Notes: generated by a model from the letters alone, not told the origin. Shown: positions 30,686 to 40,879, counted from the first letter of the stretch. The stretch is DNA of 64,000 bases from Trichomonas vaginalis G3 (GCF_026262505.1 NC_067208.1:5217962-5281961); one strand, 5' to 3'. Translations and numbers: made by a program.

Positions 30686-32366
30686 AAGAAGGAAACTTAA
30701 AACTGACTTTAAACCCAATGACAGATGAGTTTCTGTTTCAAGACAATAAGAACCATACTGTTTGTATAAATCCAACAAAAGGAACTTTAAACGAGAAACC
30801 TATATCTGAACTTCTTTTGAAAGCAGATGTTGGCAACAAAGCTGACAAAGAATATGTAGACGATGCAATAGCAAAAGAAGAAGAAAGAGCTAACAAAGCT
30901 TATGCAACAAAAGAACATACTCATCCTGAACTAGCAGACAAAACATATGTTGACAATAAAATGTCAAGTGAAGTGACAAGAGCTGAAAACGAATATTCTA
31001 AAAAGACTCATACACATACCATTGCAAATATTGCAAACTTACAAGAAACCTTAAACAGGAAAAGTGCCGTTGGACATACACATACCATTGCAAATATTGC
31101 AAACTTACAAGAAACCTTAAACAGTAAAAGTGACGTTGGACATACACATACCATTGCAAATATTGCAAACTTACAAGAAACCTTAAACAGTAAAAGTGAC
31201 GTTGGACATACACATACCATTGCAAATATTGCAAACTTACAAGAAACCTTAAACAGTAAAAGTGACGTTGGACATACACATACATCTTCTGAAATAACAG
31301 ACTTAAACGTTAGCCTTGAAAATAAAGCAGATAAAACATATGTCAATGAAATATACCAAAGTTTAGTTGGAACAAAAAATATTGAAACTATTGTTGGTGA
31401 CTTTTCTTTCAATGAAGAAAACAAATATTTTAGATGGCAGTTTGTACATTCCTTAAAAAATGGTATACGGTATAAACTCATTCCGAAAATAACAATGAAA
31501 TGTATGTAAGCTATAAAAAGAACGATGGTACACAAGTTAAAGTTCCATTAGACAACAACTGCTACTTAAACTTATATGGAGACGAACAAAAGAAATATTT
31601 CCGAGTTTATGAAATGACAGATATGACATTGCCTGACCCAGCTCCAGCACCATACTATTATGACTATGGAGATGACAACAGAACACCACATGTAGATGAA
31701 CAAAAGCTAACATTATATTTAGATTTTTATAGATATAAAAGATATAATGCAATAGAAAAACGAGAATAGTATACTATTATGAAGATGACAGAAATAAATA
31801 TTATAGTCAAGATTTTACCTACCCTGAAAACATAAGATTATATTATAAAAAATATTCTGACACAAACCAGAAGAAACCTGAAATAGTTGCACTATATTTT
31901 AAGTTCAAAAGAGACAATCCTATAATATCTCATATGTTTGATTTAATGAACCCAGTAGGTTCTATTTATACATCTATGGAAGCAAGGTCCTCAAGTAATG
32001 TTTGGTGTTGGTGCATGGGAACAAATAGTCGACAGGTTTTTGTATTGTGCAAACTCTTCAAAGGAAACAGGTGGAAGTAAAACGATTTCAGGTGAAAACT
32101 TACCTGCGCACAGTCACTACATAGATTTAAGTACATCTCAAGCAGGTTGGCATAAGCATAGATATTGGGATTGGTCAGGAATGACAAAAGGTAAAGGATA
32201 TGATGTTAAAGACGACGTTAAGTTTGCTATAAATTGTTACTGGGATGACACTCAGGGAGAAGGAAACCATACACATTTCGTTTCAGGATATACGCAAACA
32301 ACGGGACAAAGTAAAGACTACATGCCACCTTACATGACAGTTTACGCATGGTATAGAATTGCTTAG
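30686..32366 (+). pseudogene. Phage-like fiber and collar region (Polinton part, interrupted)
   Basis: The region encodes a fiber-like protein. It starts with a coiled stretch rich in Asp/Lys/Ala (NKADKEYVDDAIAKEE), typical of phage tail-fiber shafts. There follow four 22-residue repeats built on HTHTIANIANLQETLNSKSD, then a beta-rich part. The end is a tail-collar/fiber-tip module: NPVGSIY, FGVGAWEQIVDRFLYC, GENLPAHSHYID, NHTHFVSGYTQTTGQ and MPPYMTVYAWYRI. HSH/HTH metal-binding turns and MPPY..V..W.R are classic in phage receptor-binding tips. It probably served host attachment. The region is interrupted and is treated as a fossil. Confidence 0.7.
31008..31275 (+). repeat. Four 66-bp tandem repeats in the fiber region
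   Basis: A 66-bp unit, almost identical in all four copies, codes for the 22-residue HTHTIANIANLQETLN motif. The near-identity at DNA level points to recent unit expansion, as seen in variable adhesins. Confidence 0.9.
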
Positions 32367-33322
32367 TCGTCATTTTCAACTTCTTTAGCATATTCGTCAG
32401 GAGTTGTCTTATATTTGTTAGGAACTGTCTTTGAAAGTATACCACCTTGAACTTTGACAAGTTTGAAACGAGGTCTGACAATAGTAGTTTTATCTTCTGC
32501 TTGCAGTGTGTACATTTTGCCATGTTTGCCTAAAACTTCATAATATTCTCTTGTATACTTTCTTCTATTTTTACGAACACGAATGTGAGTACCTGTCGGG
32601 TTCCCATTGTTGTCATAGTCAATAGTATTTTCATATGGGTCGCGTTTAGGTATTTCTATTTTTACTTTGTCACCTTTCTGAAGTTTGAAGCCCGGCATTC
32701 TTTCTTGTTTGTCTCTTTTGACTAAATTATTAAATATATAGTCTTTCTCTAAGTCAGGGTTGTTTTTCATTTCTTCGGGGGAGTGGTTTCCCAAACCTTT
32801 TTGTTTACGGCTATTGTAAATATTTAAAACTTGTCTCATCTTTGCCTGGGAGAAGTGTCTATACTTGTCGTCATATGACATTTCATTTGCTTCACCACCT
32901 TGTGGTTGGTTTAAGTCTCTTAACATTTTTATACAACCGTCAATGACACCAAGAGCAGAATGGTTTTGGTCGACAATGAAATATTGGTTTACATTTTTTG
33001 AACGCAGATAGTTTTTTACATCATCTGATTTGAAAGAACTTTCACAGTCAGATGTCAGTTTTGTTGGATGGTATTTGTCAACAAATATTGTCAAAGCTGC
33101 TAAGATATCTAAAATATTTTTGGACTGTAATGGTATGGCTTCACAGTATCTTGTGTTTTGACCGACAAATATTAGCCAGTATGGTGGTCCATCTTCTCTA
33201 TACCTCGGAATGTTTTCCAAGATATCCATAAACCAAGCATTTGGTGTTGAACTAAAGATTTTTACCATGAGTGCTTTCTTTGTTGCTTTAGAAACATAGG
33301 GGTCCTTGTTTGGATTCGTCAT
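32363..33322 (-). CDS. Retrovirus-type (rve) integrase (Polinton part)
   Basis: This 319-aa integrase of the DDE/rve class inserts the linear element into chromosomes. The first ~150 residues contain the RNase-H-like core: NAWFMDILENIP, PYWLIFVGQNTRYCEAIPL, PTKLTSDCESSFKS and NQYFIVDQNHSALGVIDGCI. Residues ~170-215 (ALNIYNSRKQKGLGNHSPEEM-like) correspond to the conserved Y/N..RPH..L..SP region. The basic C-terminal half (KGDKVKIEIPK, RKNRRKYTREYYEVLGK) is a chromodomain/SH3-like DNA-binding part. It is the class hallmark of Polintons. The 3' end abuts the end of the fiber region. Confidence 0.85.
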   Translation of the reverse strand: MTNPNKDPYVSKATKKALMVKIFSSTPNAWFMDILENIPRYREDGPPYWLIFVGQNTRYCEAIPLQSKNILDILAALTIFVDKYHPTKLTSDCESSFKSDDVKNYLRSKNVNQYFIVDQNHSALGVIDGCIKMLRDLNQPQGGEANEMSYDDKYRHFSQAKMRQVLNIYNSRKQKGLGNHSPEEMKNNPDLEKDYIFNNLVKRDKQERMPGFKLQKGDKVKIEIPKRDPYENTIDYDNNGNPTGTHIRVRKNRRKYTREYYEVLGKHGKMYTLQAEDKTTIVRPRFKLVKVQGGILSKTVPNKYKTTPDEYAKEVENDD

Positions 33323-33339
33323 TTTTTAACCCATAAGAA

Positions 33340-33741
33340 ATGGGTTTATTTGGCGCGTTAGCAGGAGTTGCATCCAGATTTTTACCCGCAGTGGGAACAA
33401 TAGCCAGAGGTGTATTTGGAGTTGGAAGGAAGATTTTGAGTACATTAGGTATACTTAAAGAGAAAGCACAACCTATTATACAAACTGTACAGAAAGGTTG
33501 GGAGGTAGCACGAGATGCAACAAATCTTATTCCAAATCCTGAAACAAGAGGAAAAGTTCAAGGATGGATGGACAATGTAGGAAGACAAGCAGGAAACTAT
33601 TATAACAAAGCAAATGACTACTATAACCAAGCAGGACACTATATGGACCAAGGTGAAAGATTCTTTAACAGAGGATATAACCATGCACAACAATGGGTAA
33701 ACAATAACCAACCTCAACCGCCTCAAACGTGGGGAATGTAA
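33340..33741 (+). CDS. Amphipathic minor virion protein candidate, 133 aa (Polinton part)
   Basis: The N terminus MGLFGALAGVASRFLPAVG is a strongly amphipathic, membrane-active type helix. The C-terminal half is Asn/Gln/Tyr-rich with an imperfect repeat (YYNKANDYYNQAGHYMDQ). The layout parallels the 80-aa protein at 29455. Comparison with adenovirus pVI or similar lytic minor capsid proteins is by character only. It is divergent from the integrase across 17 bases. Confidence 0.55.
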   Translation: MGLFGALAGVASRFLPAVGTIARGVFGVGRKILSTLGILKEKAQPIIQTVQKGWEVARDATNLIPNPETRGKVQGWMDNVGRQAGNYYNKANDYYNQAGHYMDQGERFFNRGYNHAQQWVNNNQPQPPQTWGM

Positions 33742-33760
33742 AGTTTTTTACTGAGATGAA

Positions 33761-33913
33761 ATGAACAATACAGCATTGAGACAAATGGGTTCAAGATGGA
33801 TTTGTCGGCTTCCAGCAGTTACACAACGTGTTTGTCAAGTTCTTCCTATACCTCAGGAAGTTTTAGACCGACTTAAAAAACAACAACAACCAGTTGAAAA
33901 CAAACCAAACTAA
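33761..33913 (+). CDS. Very small basic protein, 50 aa (Polinton part)
   Basis: Starts MNNTALRQMGSRWICRLPAV and ends in a Gln/Pro/Lys-rich tail. The leader TTTTTACTGAGATGAA is the same as that of the next gene at 33932, so both are probably expressed the same way. Function is unknown. Confidence 0.5.
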   Translation: MNNTALRQMGSRWICRLPAVTQRVCQVLPIPQEVLDRLKKQQQPVENKPN

Positions 33914-33931
33914 AATTTTTACTGAGATGAA

Positions 33932-34516
33932 ATGACCGAAGAAGTTGAAACGGTAGATTTGACACCACAAACAAAAAGTTCAGAACCATTGTCAAAACCT
34001 GTCAAAGAACTTACAGATGAAGAGAAAAATTCAATAATAGAAAGTGCCAGGTCTGGAAATACAAACCCTAACTATAAAGTCACTTTTCATAAAAATGGAA
34101 CGGCAAGTATCTCAAAAAAGAAACAGACTCTCACAAATAAAATATTGAAGTCTGAAGGAGCTTTCGAGACAACAGATGGAAAAGTTTACTTCACTGACCA
34201 ACAGTTCATTATAGAACATCTCATTGACTTAGAGTCGAAATATTCTAAACTTTACAACAAACACAAAAAGTTGAAAGGAAAACAAAAACAAATGGCATAT
34301 GATATTTATGAAGATGTTGACGACACAACTGTTCCTGCAAGTGAGGTAAAGTCAGAGGAACCGAAAAGTGACGAAAAACAGATAGAAGAAGAGAAACCAA
34401 AAACTGAAGATAAACCAAAACCAAAGTTTAGTTTCCAAACTAAACCAAGTCAACCTTCATTAGCTGGTATGGGTTGGCGTCAAAGACTTATGGCAGCAGG
34501 CGGTTATGTAAAGTAA
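33932..34516 (+). CDS. Charged hypothetical protein, 194 aa (Polinton part)
   Basis: Lys/Glu-rich. There is a short globular part (KVTFHKNGTASISKKKQTLTN), a coiled-coil stretch around residues 90-115 (LIDLESKYSKLYNKHKKLKG), a highly charged low-complexity linker of Glu/Lys/Pro, and a C-terminal GMGWRQRLMAAGGYVK tail. The Gly-rich tail could be a cleavage or capsid-binding signal. Its leader duplicates that of 33761. Confidence 0.55.
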   Translation: MTEEVETVDLTPQTKSSEPLSKPVKELTDEEKNSIIESARSGNTNPNYKVTFHKNGTASISKKKQTLTNKILKSEGAFETTDGKVYFTDQQFIIEHLIDLESKYSKLYNKHKKLKGKQKQMAYDIYEDVDDTTVPASEVKSEEPKSDEKQIEEEKPKTEDKPKPKFSFQTKPSQPSLAGMGWRQRLMAAGGYVK

Positions 34517-34549
34517 AGAGAAAAAAAATATTTTTTTATTTTTATAAAA

Positions 34550-35269
34550 ATGCCCCCATATAGAATGGATAGAAAATCTGCTAGAATAAAAGCAGAGTTG
34601 CAAAGATATGGTTGGAGAGTTTCGAAGAAGTTTAAATATAGGAAGGGAAGACCCATAAAAGTCTATGACAAATTGTCTGGTCTTCGCTACGAAATGGATT
34701 TGGAAACAGCACGTGCAAATTATCCAAACAGACTAGAGAGGTTAGAAGAAGAACGTCTTATGGACATGCCTTTCGATGTTAGTGAACCTCAAGTTGAAGG
34801 ACACGACGGCTTTGCCAGATTCTATTGGAAACATGACGAACAATTGCATCCTTTGAGAAGGAAAAAAGGAAAAGGTGAAGACACACATGCTCCCATGGAA
34901 AGAACAAGATATGCATATGAGAAGTACCGTGAAGTTAGAAGTCAAATTACATCCGGTCGAACCTTTACAGTAAACTTTGACGAAGGAAAGAACAAAGAAG
35001 GCTTCATGGGAGTACTTGCTGCAATTCAAGACGGAAATAAGAAAGGACACAATCTCAGATTAACCATAACAGATTTGGATGGTCACATTTACTATGCACA
35101 TGGCAATGAACAAACAGCCGCAAAACTTCTTGACGCTTTCAAGACTACAAAGAGAGAACAAATGGTTGACTCCGACTCAGACATTTTGAATGCAATTGAA
35201 GGAATTGCAAGTGTCAAGTTCGAATGGTACCAACCTAACCCTCAAGCAGTCAGACAACATGTTTGTTAG
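34550..35269 (+). CDS. Basic hypothetical protein, 239 aa (Polinton part)
   Basis: Very basic N-terminal ~70 residues (RKSARIKAELQRYGWRVSKK) suggest nucleic-acid binding. The C-terminal half looks globular (RTFTVNFDEGKN, HNLRLTITDLDGHIYYAHGN). No enzymatic motif is seen. It could be a core or condensation protein. An AT-rich TTTTTA-type leader precedes the ATG. Confidence 0.5.
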   Translation: MPPYRMDRKSARIKAELQRYGWRVSKKFKYRKGRPIKVYDKLSGLRYEMDLETARANYPNRLERLEEERLMDMPFDVSEPQVEGHDGFARFYWKHDEQLHPLRRKKGKGEDTHAPMERTRYAYEKYREVRSQITSGRTFTVNFDEGKNKEGFMGVLAAIQDGNKKGHNLRLTITDLDGHIYYAHGNEQTAAKLLDAFKTTKREQMVDSDSDILNAIEGIASVKFEWYQPNPQAVRQHVC

Positions 35270-35334
35270 ATGAGAAATAAAAAATTGCATGAAGTAAAAA
35301 CGTTTTTTAAACCATATATTTTTACATATATTAA

Positions 35335-36195
35335 ATGCTTCAGGTTGAAAAACAAAGAACAAAAGTAGCAGATACAAAACCATTAGACTATATCTTTACA
35401 AATGCTGGTAGGACTATTTCAGATGAAGAAATTTCATCCCGTTCATACAGGTTTGACTATCCAATTCGTTGGCTTCAAAGTCCTTCAGATGCAAAGGCAA
35501 TAGGATTTAGAAGAGTTTTGTTTTCAAATAGAACTAACGCATTTATGTTCGCAGTATATTTTCATGGGCAGTATAAAGGTTCTGATGGTCTTATAGACAA
35601 ATTTGATGAAATGAGAATCTTTACAGTTCGTTCAGACGAAAGTCTTGAAAAAACTCTAAATGACTTTCAAACTCAAATGAACAAATACTATTGGGAATTT
35701 CAAGAAAAATACGACTCTTTACTAAATGGAACATACTATCTGAAACTAGAATATGACAAGATGAACTCCACCGTTTCATTTCAAAAGATTGAAATTAACC
35801 CTCCAAGAGATACAGAGTTTTTATATTGGGGAGTAGACAAACGTTCTTGGACACAATTTCTTCGGTTACTAAACCAGAACGAACCATTACCACCAGATGG
35901 TCCATTTAAATTTATACTTCCACCAGCAGATTTGACAGTTTATAGAAACGTGTTTGACCCTCAAAATGTTATGTGTCATGCAAGTTTCAGTTCAAGCAAC
36001 AATAGTTTTCTATGTATTGGTAAGGACTTTTATGACTTTGCTTCTAAATTCTACGAACCACCTAGTAACAGTTTCTCTGACTTTCAAGTTTGGTTCACAA
36101 CAAATGGTGTGCAGCATATAATACCATTGTACTATGACTTTTATCTCGAATTGTCTTTCATATATAACTACGGAAAAGTGCTGAAAAAGTATTGA
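35335..36195 (+). CDS. Hypothetical protein, 286 aa, paralogue of 29702-30550 (Polinton part)
   Basis: See the paralogue for shared motifs. Here they read YRFDYPIRWLQSPSDAKAIG, NSFLCIGKDFYDFASKFYEP and FQVWFTTNGVQHIIPLYYDF. The two copies lie on opposite strands 5 kb apart with about one third identity, so the duplication is old and both were kept, perhaps as alternative virion components. A TTTTTA box lies 10 nt before the ATG. Confidence 0.6.
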   Translation: MLQVEKQRTKVADTKPLDYIFTNAGRTISDEEISSRSYRFDYPIRWLQSPSDAKAIGFRRVLFSNRTNAFMFAVYFHGQYKGSDGLIDKFDEMRIFTVRSDESLEKTLNDFQTQMNKYYWEFQEKYDSLLNGTYYLKLEYDKMNSTVSFQKIEINPPRDTEFLYWGVDKRSWTQFLRLLNQNEPLPPDGPFKFILPPADLTVYRNVFDPQNVMCHASFSSSNNSFLCIGKDFYDFASKFYEPPSNSFSDFQVWFTTNGVQHIIPLYYDFYLELSFIYNYGKVLKKY

Positions 36196-36557
36196 AAAAT
36201 AAAGTTTAGGTGAAGTGGTGAGATCTCACCTCCTTTTTCACCTGTTTTTTCACCCGTTGAATTTTCATGAATTTCCTTAAGATAGAAAAAAAGTGAGTTA
36301 AAATGAGATGTTTACTGAGGGGGTCCCTCGGTCCCTCGGTCCCTCGGTCAACTAACATCTTTTTGAAAATGGTGACAACATGACATTTTGACAACAGTCG
36401 GGAAAATGTCAAGACTTCTTCATCGTAACGAGTGTAAATGAACCAAAAATATATTTTAGGTGAAGAGGTGAGATCTCAGAACTAGTCTTATACTGTTTCA
36501 AGACAATGTCCGACGTACCACCCAAAAATATTTTTTATTTTTATTGTAAGAACTGAA
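36196..36557. repeat. Non-coding repeat patch A of the Polinton
   Basis: Contains GGTGAGATCTCACC with flanking CACCTG/GGTGAA stretches, a run of GGTCCCTCGGTCCCTCGGTC, and GTGACAACATGACATTTTG. The same modules recur at 37225-38100, 39060-39470 (inverted) and 49350-49450. The patch ends with the leader of the first KilA-N gene. Confidence 0.75.
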
Positions 36558-37220
36558 ATGACAGTCGAAGCAAAAACGTTCACGAACAAATCTAATGGCG
36601 AAACATTCACAAAAGGCACTTACAACGGTATTGAAGTCTTACGTAGAGACAAGGATGGTTATATAAATGTAACAAATATGTGTCAGCAGTTTAGGAAAGA
36701 CTTTAGAAAGTTGTTGGAAAATAAGTCCTGGGAAGAGTATTATAAGGCATTTTGTGAAGAATATAGCAACCGCCGGAATTCCGGCGGTTGGTTTTTATAC
36801 AAAATTCATGCAGGAATTCCTGATGAAATCAAACAGGTTAGAGGAACGTATGTAGACCCAAGACTTGTAAACTATATAGCAATGTGGGCTTCTCCAAAAT
36901 ATTGTATAGCAGTTGGAAAAATTATGGACTCCATAGACAAGAAAGTTCATGAGAAATTAGATGAAGAAGAACTTGAAGATACAGTAGAGAATGCTAAACC
37001 TTTGTTCGAACAAGAAGTTAGAAAAATGTGCGAAAAACAAATAGAACATGAACATGAGATGTGTTATGGTTATAAAGATTCTCCATACGAACTAGACCAA
37101 TGGGAACAAGAAGATTTAAAGAGAGAATTTAGAGAATATGAACTCGCTAAGATAGCATTTGAAGCTGCAGAAAAGAAGTTAAAAGTTTGGGGTCGTTTTG
37201 TAAAAAAATATTGTGAGTAA
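36558..37220 (+). CDS. KilA-N domain protein carrying a palindromic cassette (Polinton part)
   Basis: KilA-N is a DNA-binding domain of large DNA viruses and phages. The 220-aa protein opens with GTYNGIEVLRRDKDGYINVT and MCQQFRKDFRKLLEN (domain N half) and closes with VDPRLVNYIAMWASPKYCIA (C half). Between them residues ~66-84 (AFCEEYSNRRNSGGWFLYKI) are encoded by a 22-bp perfect DNA palindrome and its flanks (36745-36810). That same ~65 bp occurs, inverted, as non-coding copies at 37430-37495 and 37959-38025. The C-terminal ~100 residues are Glu/Lys-rich coiled coil. It is probably a regulator or genome-binding protein. Confidence 0.8.
   Translation: MTVEAKTFTNKSNGETFTKGTYNGIEVLRRDKDGYINVTNMCQQFRKDFRKLLENKSWEEYYKAFCEEYSNRRNSGGWFLYKIHAGIPDEIKQVRGTYVDPRLVNYIAMWASPKYCIAVGKIMDSIDKKVHEKLDEEELEDTVENAKPLFEQEVRKMCEKQIEHEHEMCYGYKDSPYELDQWEQEDLKREFREYELAKIAFEAAEKKLKVWGRFVKKYCE
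36768..36789. repeat. 22-bp palindrome cassette in the first KilA-N gene
   Basis: AACCGCCGGAATTCCGGCGG-type perfect palindrome with an EcoRI-like core. It is GC-rich in an AT-rich gene. Identical palindromes lie at 37450-37471 and 37979-38000 with the same flanks. Confidence 0.9.
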
Positions 37221-38148
37221 ATGAACCATTTATTTTTATTGAATTCGGCAAAAATATATTTTAGGGTAGATGGTTTTTAGGTGGAACCAGGTCCCTCGGT
37301 CCCTCGGTCCCTCGGTTAAACGAACTTCTCTGAAAAAGTGTGACAACATGACATTTAGACAACAACACAGGAAATAAACTTCTTCGTATATGTTTTGTCA
37401 AGACTTCTTCGTAAATGTTTTGTCACCCGTTGAATTTTGTATAAAAAGCAACCGCCGGAATTCCGGCGGTTGGTATATTCTTCACAAAATGCTTGTTTTG
37501 TCAAGACTTCATCGTATATGTTTTGAAGAACTGAAGGTGTCACCAGGTCCCTCGGTCCCTCGGTCATTTTAACTTCTCTGAAAAAGTGTGACAACATGAC
37601 ATTTTGACAACAGTCCAGGAAATAAACTTCTTCTTCGTAAATGTTTTGTCATGACTTCTTCGTAAATGTTTTGTCAAGACTTCTTCGTATATGTTTTTGT
37701 CAAGGTTTCATCGTATATGTTTTGTCAAGGTTTCATCGTATATGTTTTGTCAAGGTTTCATCGTAATGAGCGTAAAGGACCCAAAAATAAAGTTTAGGTG
37801 AAGAGGTGCGATCTCACCTCCTTTTTCACCTGTTTTTTCACCTCTTGAATTTTCATGACTTCTTCGTATATGTTTTGTCAAAACTTCTTCTTCGTAAATG
37901 TTTTGTCAAGACTTCTTCGTAAATGTTTTGTCATGACTTCATCGTATTCTTTCACCCGTTGAATTTTGTATAAAAAGCAACCGCCGGAATTCCGGCGGTT
38001 GGTATATTCTTCACAAAAATGCTTGTTTTGAGGTCGAGCCACTTTTGGCTCCACCGTATTTTTCAACCAAAACTCATGAATTTTCCCGAAATAAAAAATA
38101 AAGTTAGTTTTTTTTAAAAAAAATATTTTTTATTTTTATTGTAAGAAC
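37221..38148. repeat. Non-coding repeat patch B with two loose KilA-N cassettes
   Basis: Holds two inverted copies of the KilA-N palindrome cassette (37430-37495, 37959-38025), CCCTCGGT triplets (37290-37315, 37547-37564), a GGTGCGATCTCACC block near 37805, and scattered 25-bp units related to the large array (TTTTGTCAAGACTTC). No gene is called; the open frames here come from the repeats. Confidence 0.75.
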
Positions 38149-39063
38149 ATGTTAGCAACAACAGCACCAAACTCGTTAGTCATGAACCCAACTTCAATGT
38201 TAGTAGAGATGAAAAGCTTCATTCCTTCTTCATATACTTTCGAAACAGAAATCCAGAAGATAAAGCAGGAACTTCTCCAAGGAGATTTAGATTGCACTGC
38301 AAAAGATGAAACAAATGAAGAATATCTTTATGAAATGCAGGATATTATTGACCATCTACCTAAACTTCCTGAAATACAACAACAAAAGCTCACTATTCCT
38401 GAATTCGATGAAATAGAAGTGAAACCAACTGACTCAGTAGAAATAAAGAAGTTCATTCGTAAGGTAAACTATGAGTTTCTAGGATTTCATTGCAACCATA
38501 AAGTCATGGACAAAGACTGCGATATGGTATATAAGAACATCTCTGACATATATAAATCGGAGGAGTTTAAGACCTACGACAACTTTGTTTCGTTAGTTGC
38601 TGAATGTGTATGGCAGATAAGAGATAAAGATAGAAGAGGTAAGGTATGGAACGAACAAATAAAACCCGCAACTTTTGAGTTAAAGAAAACCATTGACGCT
38701 ATAGTTGTTTTAGCAGGTAAGGTTTCAGAATATAACGCAAAAATGAACCCACAATGTTCAAAATGTAAAGCAGCAATGAGGAAATATAACTACTCCGTCA
38801 AAGAGATAGAAAGAATGAGAAACGACTATGCAGACTTAAAGAAAGAAGCAGAAAAGCCAGCAGAAGATAAAATGGACATGTTGACATTTCTAAACAAAAA
38901 CTATCCAACAGCTGACGATTTCCTTCTTTCAGATGTCAAGAAGAAATATAAAGATACATTCAATATTGTGAAAACTTTTGACATACTGACAGAAGAAATA
39001 GAAGCTACAAAACTGTTTAGAATTTCAAATATACATCGTACAATTCATGTAAAACGCTTGTGA
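38149..39063 (+). CDS. Helical hypothetical protein, 304 aa (Polinton part)
   Basis: Not recognised. It is mostly helical and charged, with a likely zinc-knuckle-like CSKCKAAM pair (~204-211), a coiled coil after it (NYSVKEIERMRNDYADLKKE), and a C-terminal DILTEEIEATKLFRISN. Its leader (TTTTTATTGTAAGAAC) is nearly the same as that of the KilA-N gene at 36558, suggesting joint control. It may be an accessory or regulatory gene. Confidence 0.55.
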   Translation: MLATTAPNSLVMNPTSMLVEMKSFIPSSYTFETEIQKIKQELLQGDLDCTAKDETNEEYLYEMQDIIDHLPKLPEIQQQKLTIPEFDEIEVKPTDSVEIKKFIRKVNYEFLGFHCNHKVMDKDCDMVYKNISDIYKSEEFKTYDNFVSLVAECVWQIRDKDRRGKVWNEQIKPATFELKKTIDAIVVLAGKVSEYNAKMNPQCSKCKAAMRKYNYSVKEIERMRNDYADLKKEAEKPAEDKMDMLTFLNKNYPTADDFLLSDVKKKYKDTFNIVKTFDILTEEIEATKLFRISNIHRTIHVKRL

Positions 39064-40176
39064 AAAAAACAGGTGAGAAAAGAGGTGAAAAAGGAGGTGA
39101 GATCGCACCTCTTCACCTAAAATATATTTTTGCTGAGTAAAATGACCAAATTTCATTATATAACTGTTATTTTTGACGAAGAGAACTTTGACACTTCGTA
39201 AAAAAATCCCTGAAATCATATCTTTTATACAAAATTCAAGAGGTGAAAAAACAGGTGAAAAAGGAGGTGAGATCGCACCTCTTCACCTAAAATATATTTT
39301 TGTCTGATTTACGCTCATTGACGAAGAAGTCATGACAAAACATATACGAAGAAGTCTATTTCCTGTGTTGTTGTCAAAATGTCATGTTGTCACCATTTTC
39401 AAAAAGATGTTAGTTGACCGAGGGACCGAGGGACCGAGGGACCTGGTCGCCTAAAATATATTTTTGCTGAAAAAATGACCAAATTTCATTATATAACTGT
39501 TATTTTTTTACGAAGAGAACTTTTACACTTCGTAAAAAAAATCCCTGAAATCGTGAAAAAATGACCAAATTTCATTATATAACTGTTATTTTTTTACGAA
39601 GAGAACTTTTGCACTTCGTAAAAAAAATCCCTGAAATCATATCTTTTATACATGAAAATCGTAAAAAATTGCGAGTAGGGAAAAAAACCTGGTCGCCTAA
39701 AACTCATGAAAACCATCTACCCTAAAATATATTTTTGCTGAAAAAATGACCAAATTTCATTATATAACTGTTATTTTTTTACGAAGAGAACTTTTGCACT
39801 TCGTCAAAAAAATCCCTGAAATCATATCTTTTATACATGAAAATTGTGAAATTTCTCTAGACCGACTTTTTTCGGGGTTGCATAAAACTCTATGAATTTT
39901 CGTGAAAAAATGACCAAATTTCATGAATTTCCTCATATGTTTGCTTCCCTCGGAAAACCGAGGATAGAGATTCCGTACGAAAATCGTAAAAAAATGACCA
40001 AATTTCATGAATTTCCTCATATGTTTGCTACCCTCGGAAAACCGAGGATAGAGATTCCATACGAAAATCGTGAAAAAAATGACCAAATTTCATGAATTTC
40101 CTTAAGATACAAAATAAAAAAATAACGTTAGTTTTTTTAAAAAAATATTTTTTATCTTGTATGTAAGAAACAGAAA
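39064..40176. repeat. Non-coding repeat patch C with two loose cassettes of the second KilA-N gene
   Basis: Contains two inverted GGTGAGATCGCACC blocks, an inverted CCCTCGGT run (39414-39441), four copies of an ATGACCAAATTTCATTATATA unit, and two copies (39924-39988 and 40007-40074) of the GAATTTCCTCATATGTTTGC cassette also present inside the second KilA-N gene. No gene is called. Confidence 0.75.
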
Positions 40177-40791
40177 ATGTTAAACATTGAGTTTGAAACA
40201 GTTAGAAAGATAGACAATGACACCAAAGTGGTTCGAATTGGTGATTTAAACGTAAGATACTCAAAGAAATACAACAAATATTCTTTGTCAGACATTCTAA
40301 CACTATCTGGAAAGAAAACATCCCACGACTGGGTTAGAACTGCTTCTACTCAGAAAATTTTGACAAGAAATCCTGAGCTTATGATATCAGTAGCATTCTA
40401 TGGAACAAGAGCATATCTTATAGACAAAAGTCTTATACCAATAGTTTTGTTATGGTTAGACCCAGTTGTTGGATATAACTTCATAACACATGGTTCATTC
40501 GATACGGAACGTTGCAGTGAAGGCTTACTTTTACATCGTTCAGAAACCGAGGACTTCAATACAAAGAGATATAAGATAGGAAGAACATATAATATAACTC
40601 AAAGATATGACAGTACAGTCAATAGAGTCAAGGTTGTGTTCGTTAACGATATGAGAGCTGCAGAAACAGAACTACTTGAAAAGTTTGAGAAAATGTATGG
40701 TGCTCCCACGAAAGGTAAAGAAACGTTTGAAGTAGATGAGATAGATAAAGCTATAAAATTATTTGACGAAGTTGCTGAAAAATACATGTAA
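40177..40791 (+). CDS. MSV199/T5orf172-like protein, 204 aa (Polinton part)
   Basis: The N-terminal ~105 residues match the MSV199-type DNA-binding module of large DNA viruses (KYNKYSLSDILTLSGKKTSH, WLDPVVGYNF). The C-terminal ~70 residues resemble the T5orf172/GIY-YIG-like domain (YKIGRTYNITQRYDS, VVFVNDMRAAETELLEKFEK, GKETFEV). The pairing of these domains is typical of viral bro-like genes. It is likely a nuclease-like regulator. It neighbours the second KilA-N gene, with which it shares the AATATTTTTTAT leader. Confidence 0.75.
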   Translation: MLNIEFETVRKIDNDTKVVRIGDLNVRYSKKYNKYSLSDILTLSGKKTSHDWVRTASTQKILTRNPELMISVAFYGTRAYLIDKSLIPIVLLWLDPVVGYNFITHGSFDTERCSEGLLLHRSETEDFNTKRYKIGRTYNITQRYDSTVNRVKVVFVNDMRAAETELLEKFEKMYGAPTKGKETFEVDEIDKAIKLFDEVAEKYM

Positions 40792-40879
40792 AGCGTTTAT
40801 TTTTGGTCTTTTGTGAAAGTCAGAAAATAACGTTAGTTTTTTATAAAATATTTTTTTTATCCGGAATATAAGGACAGAT

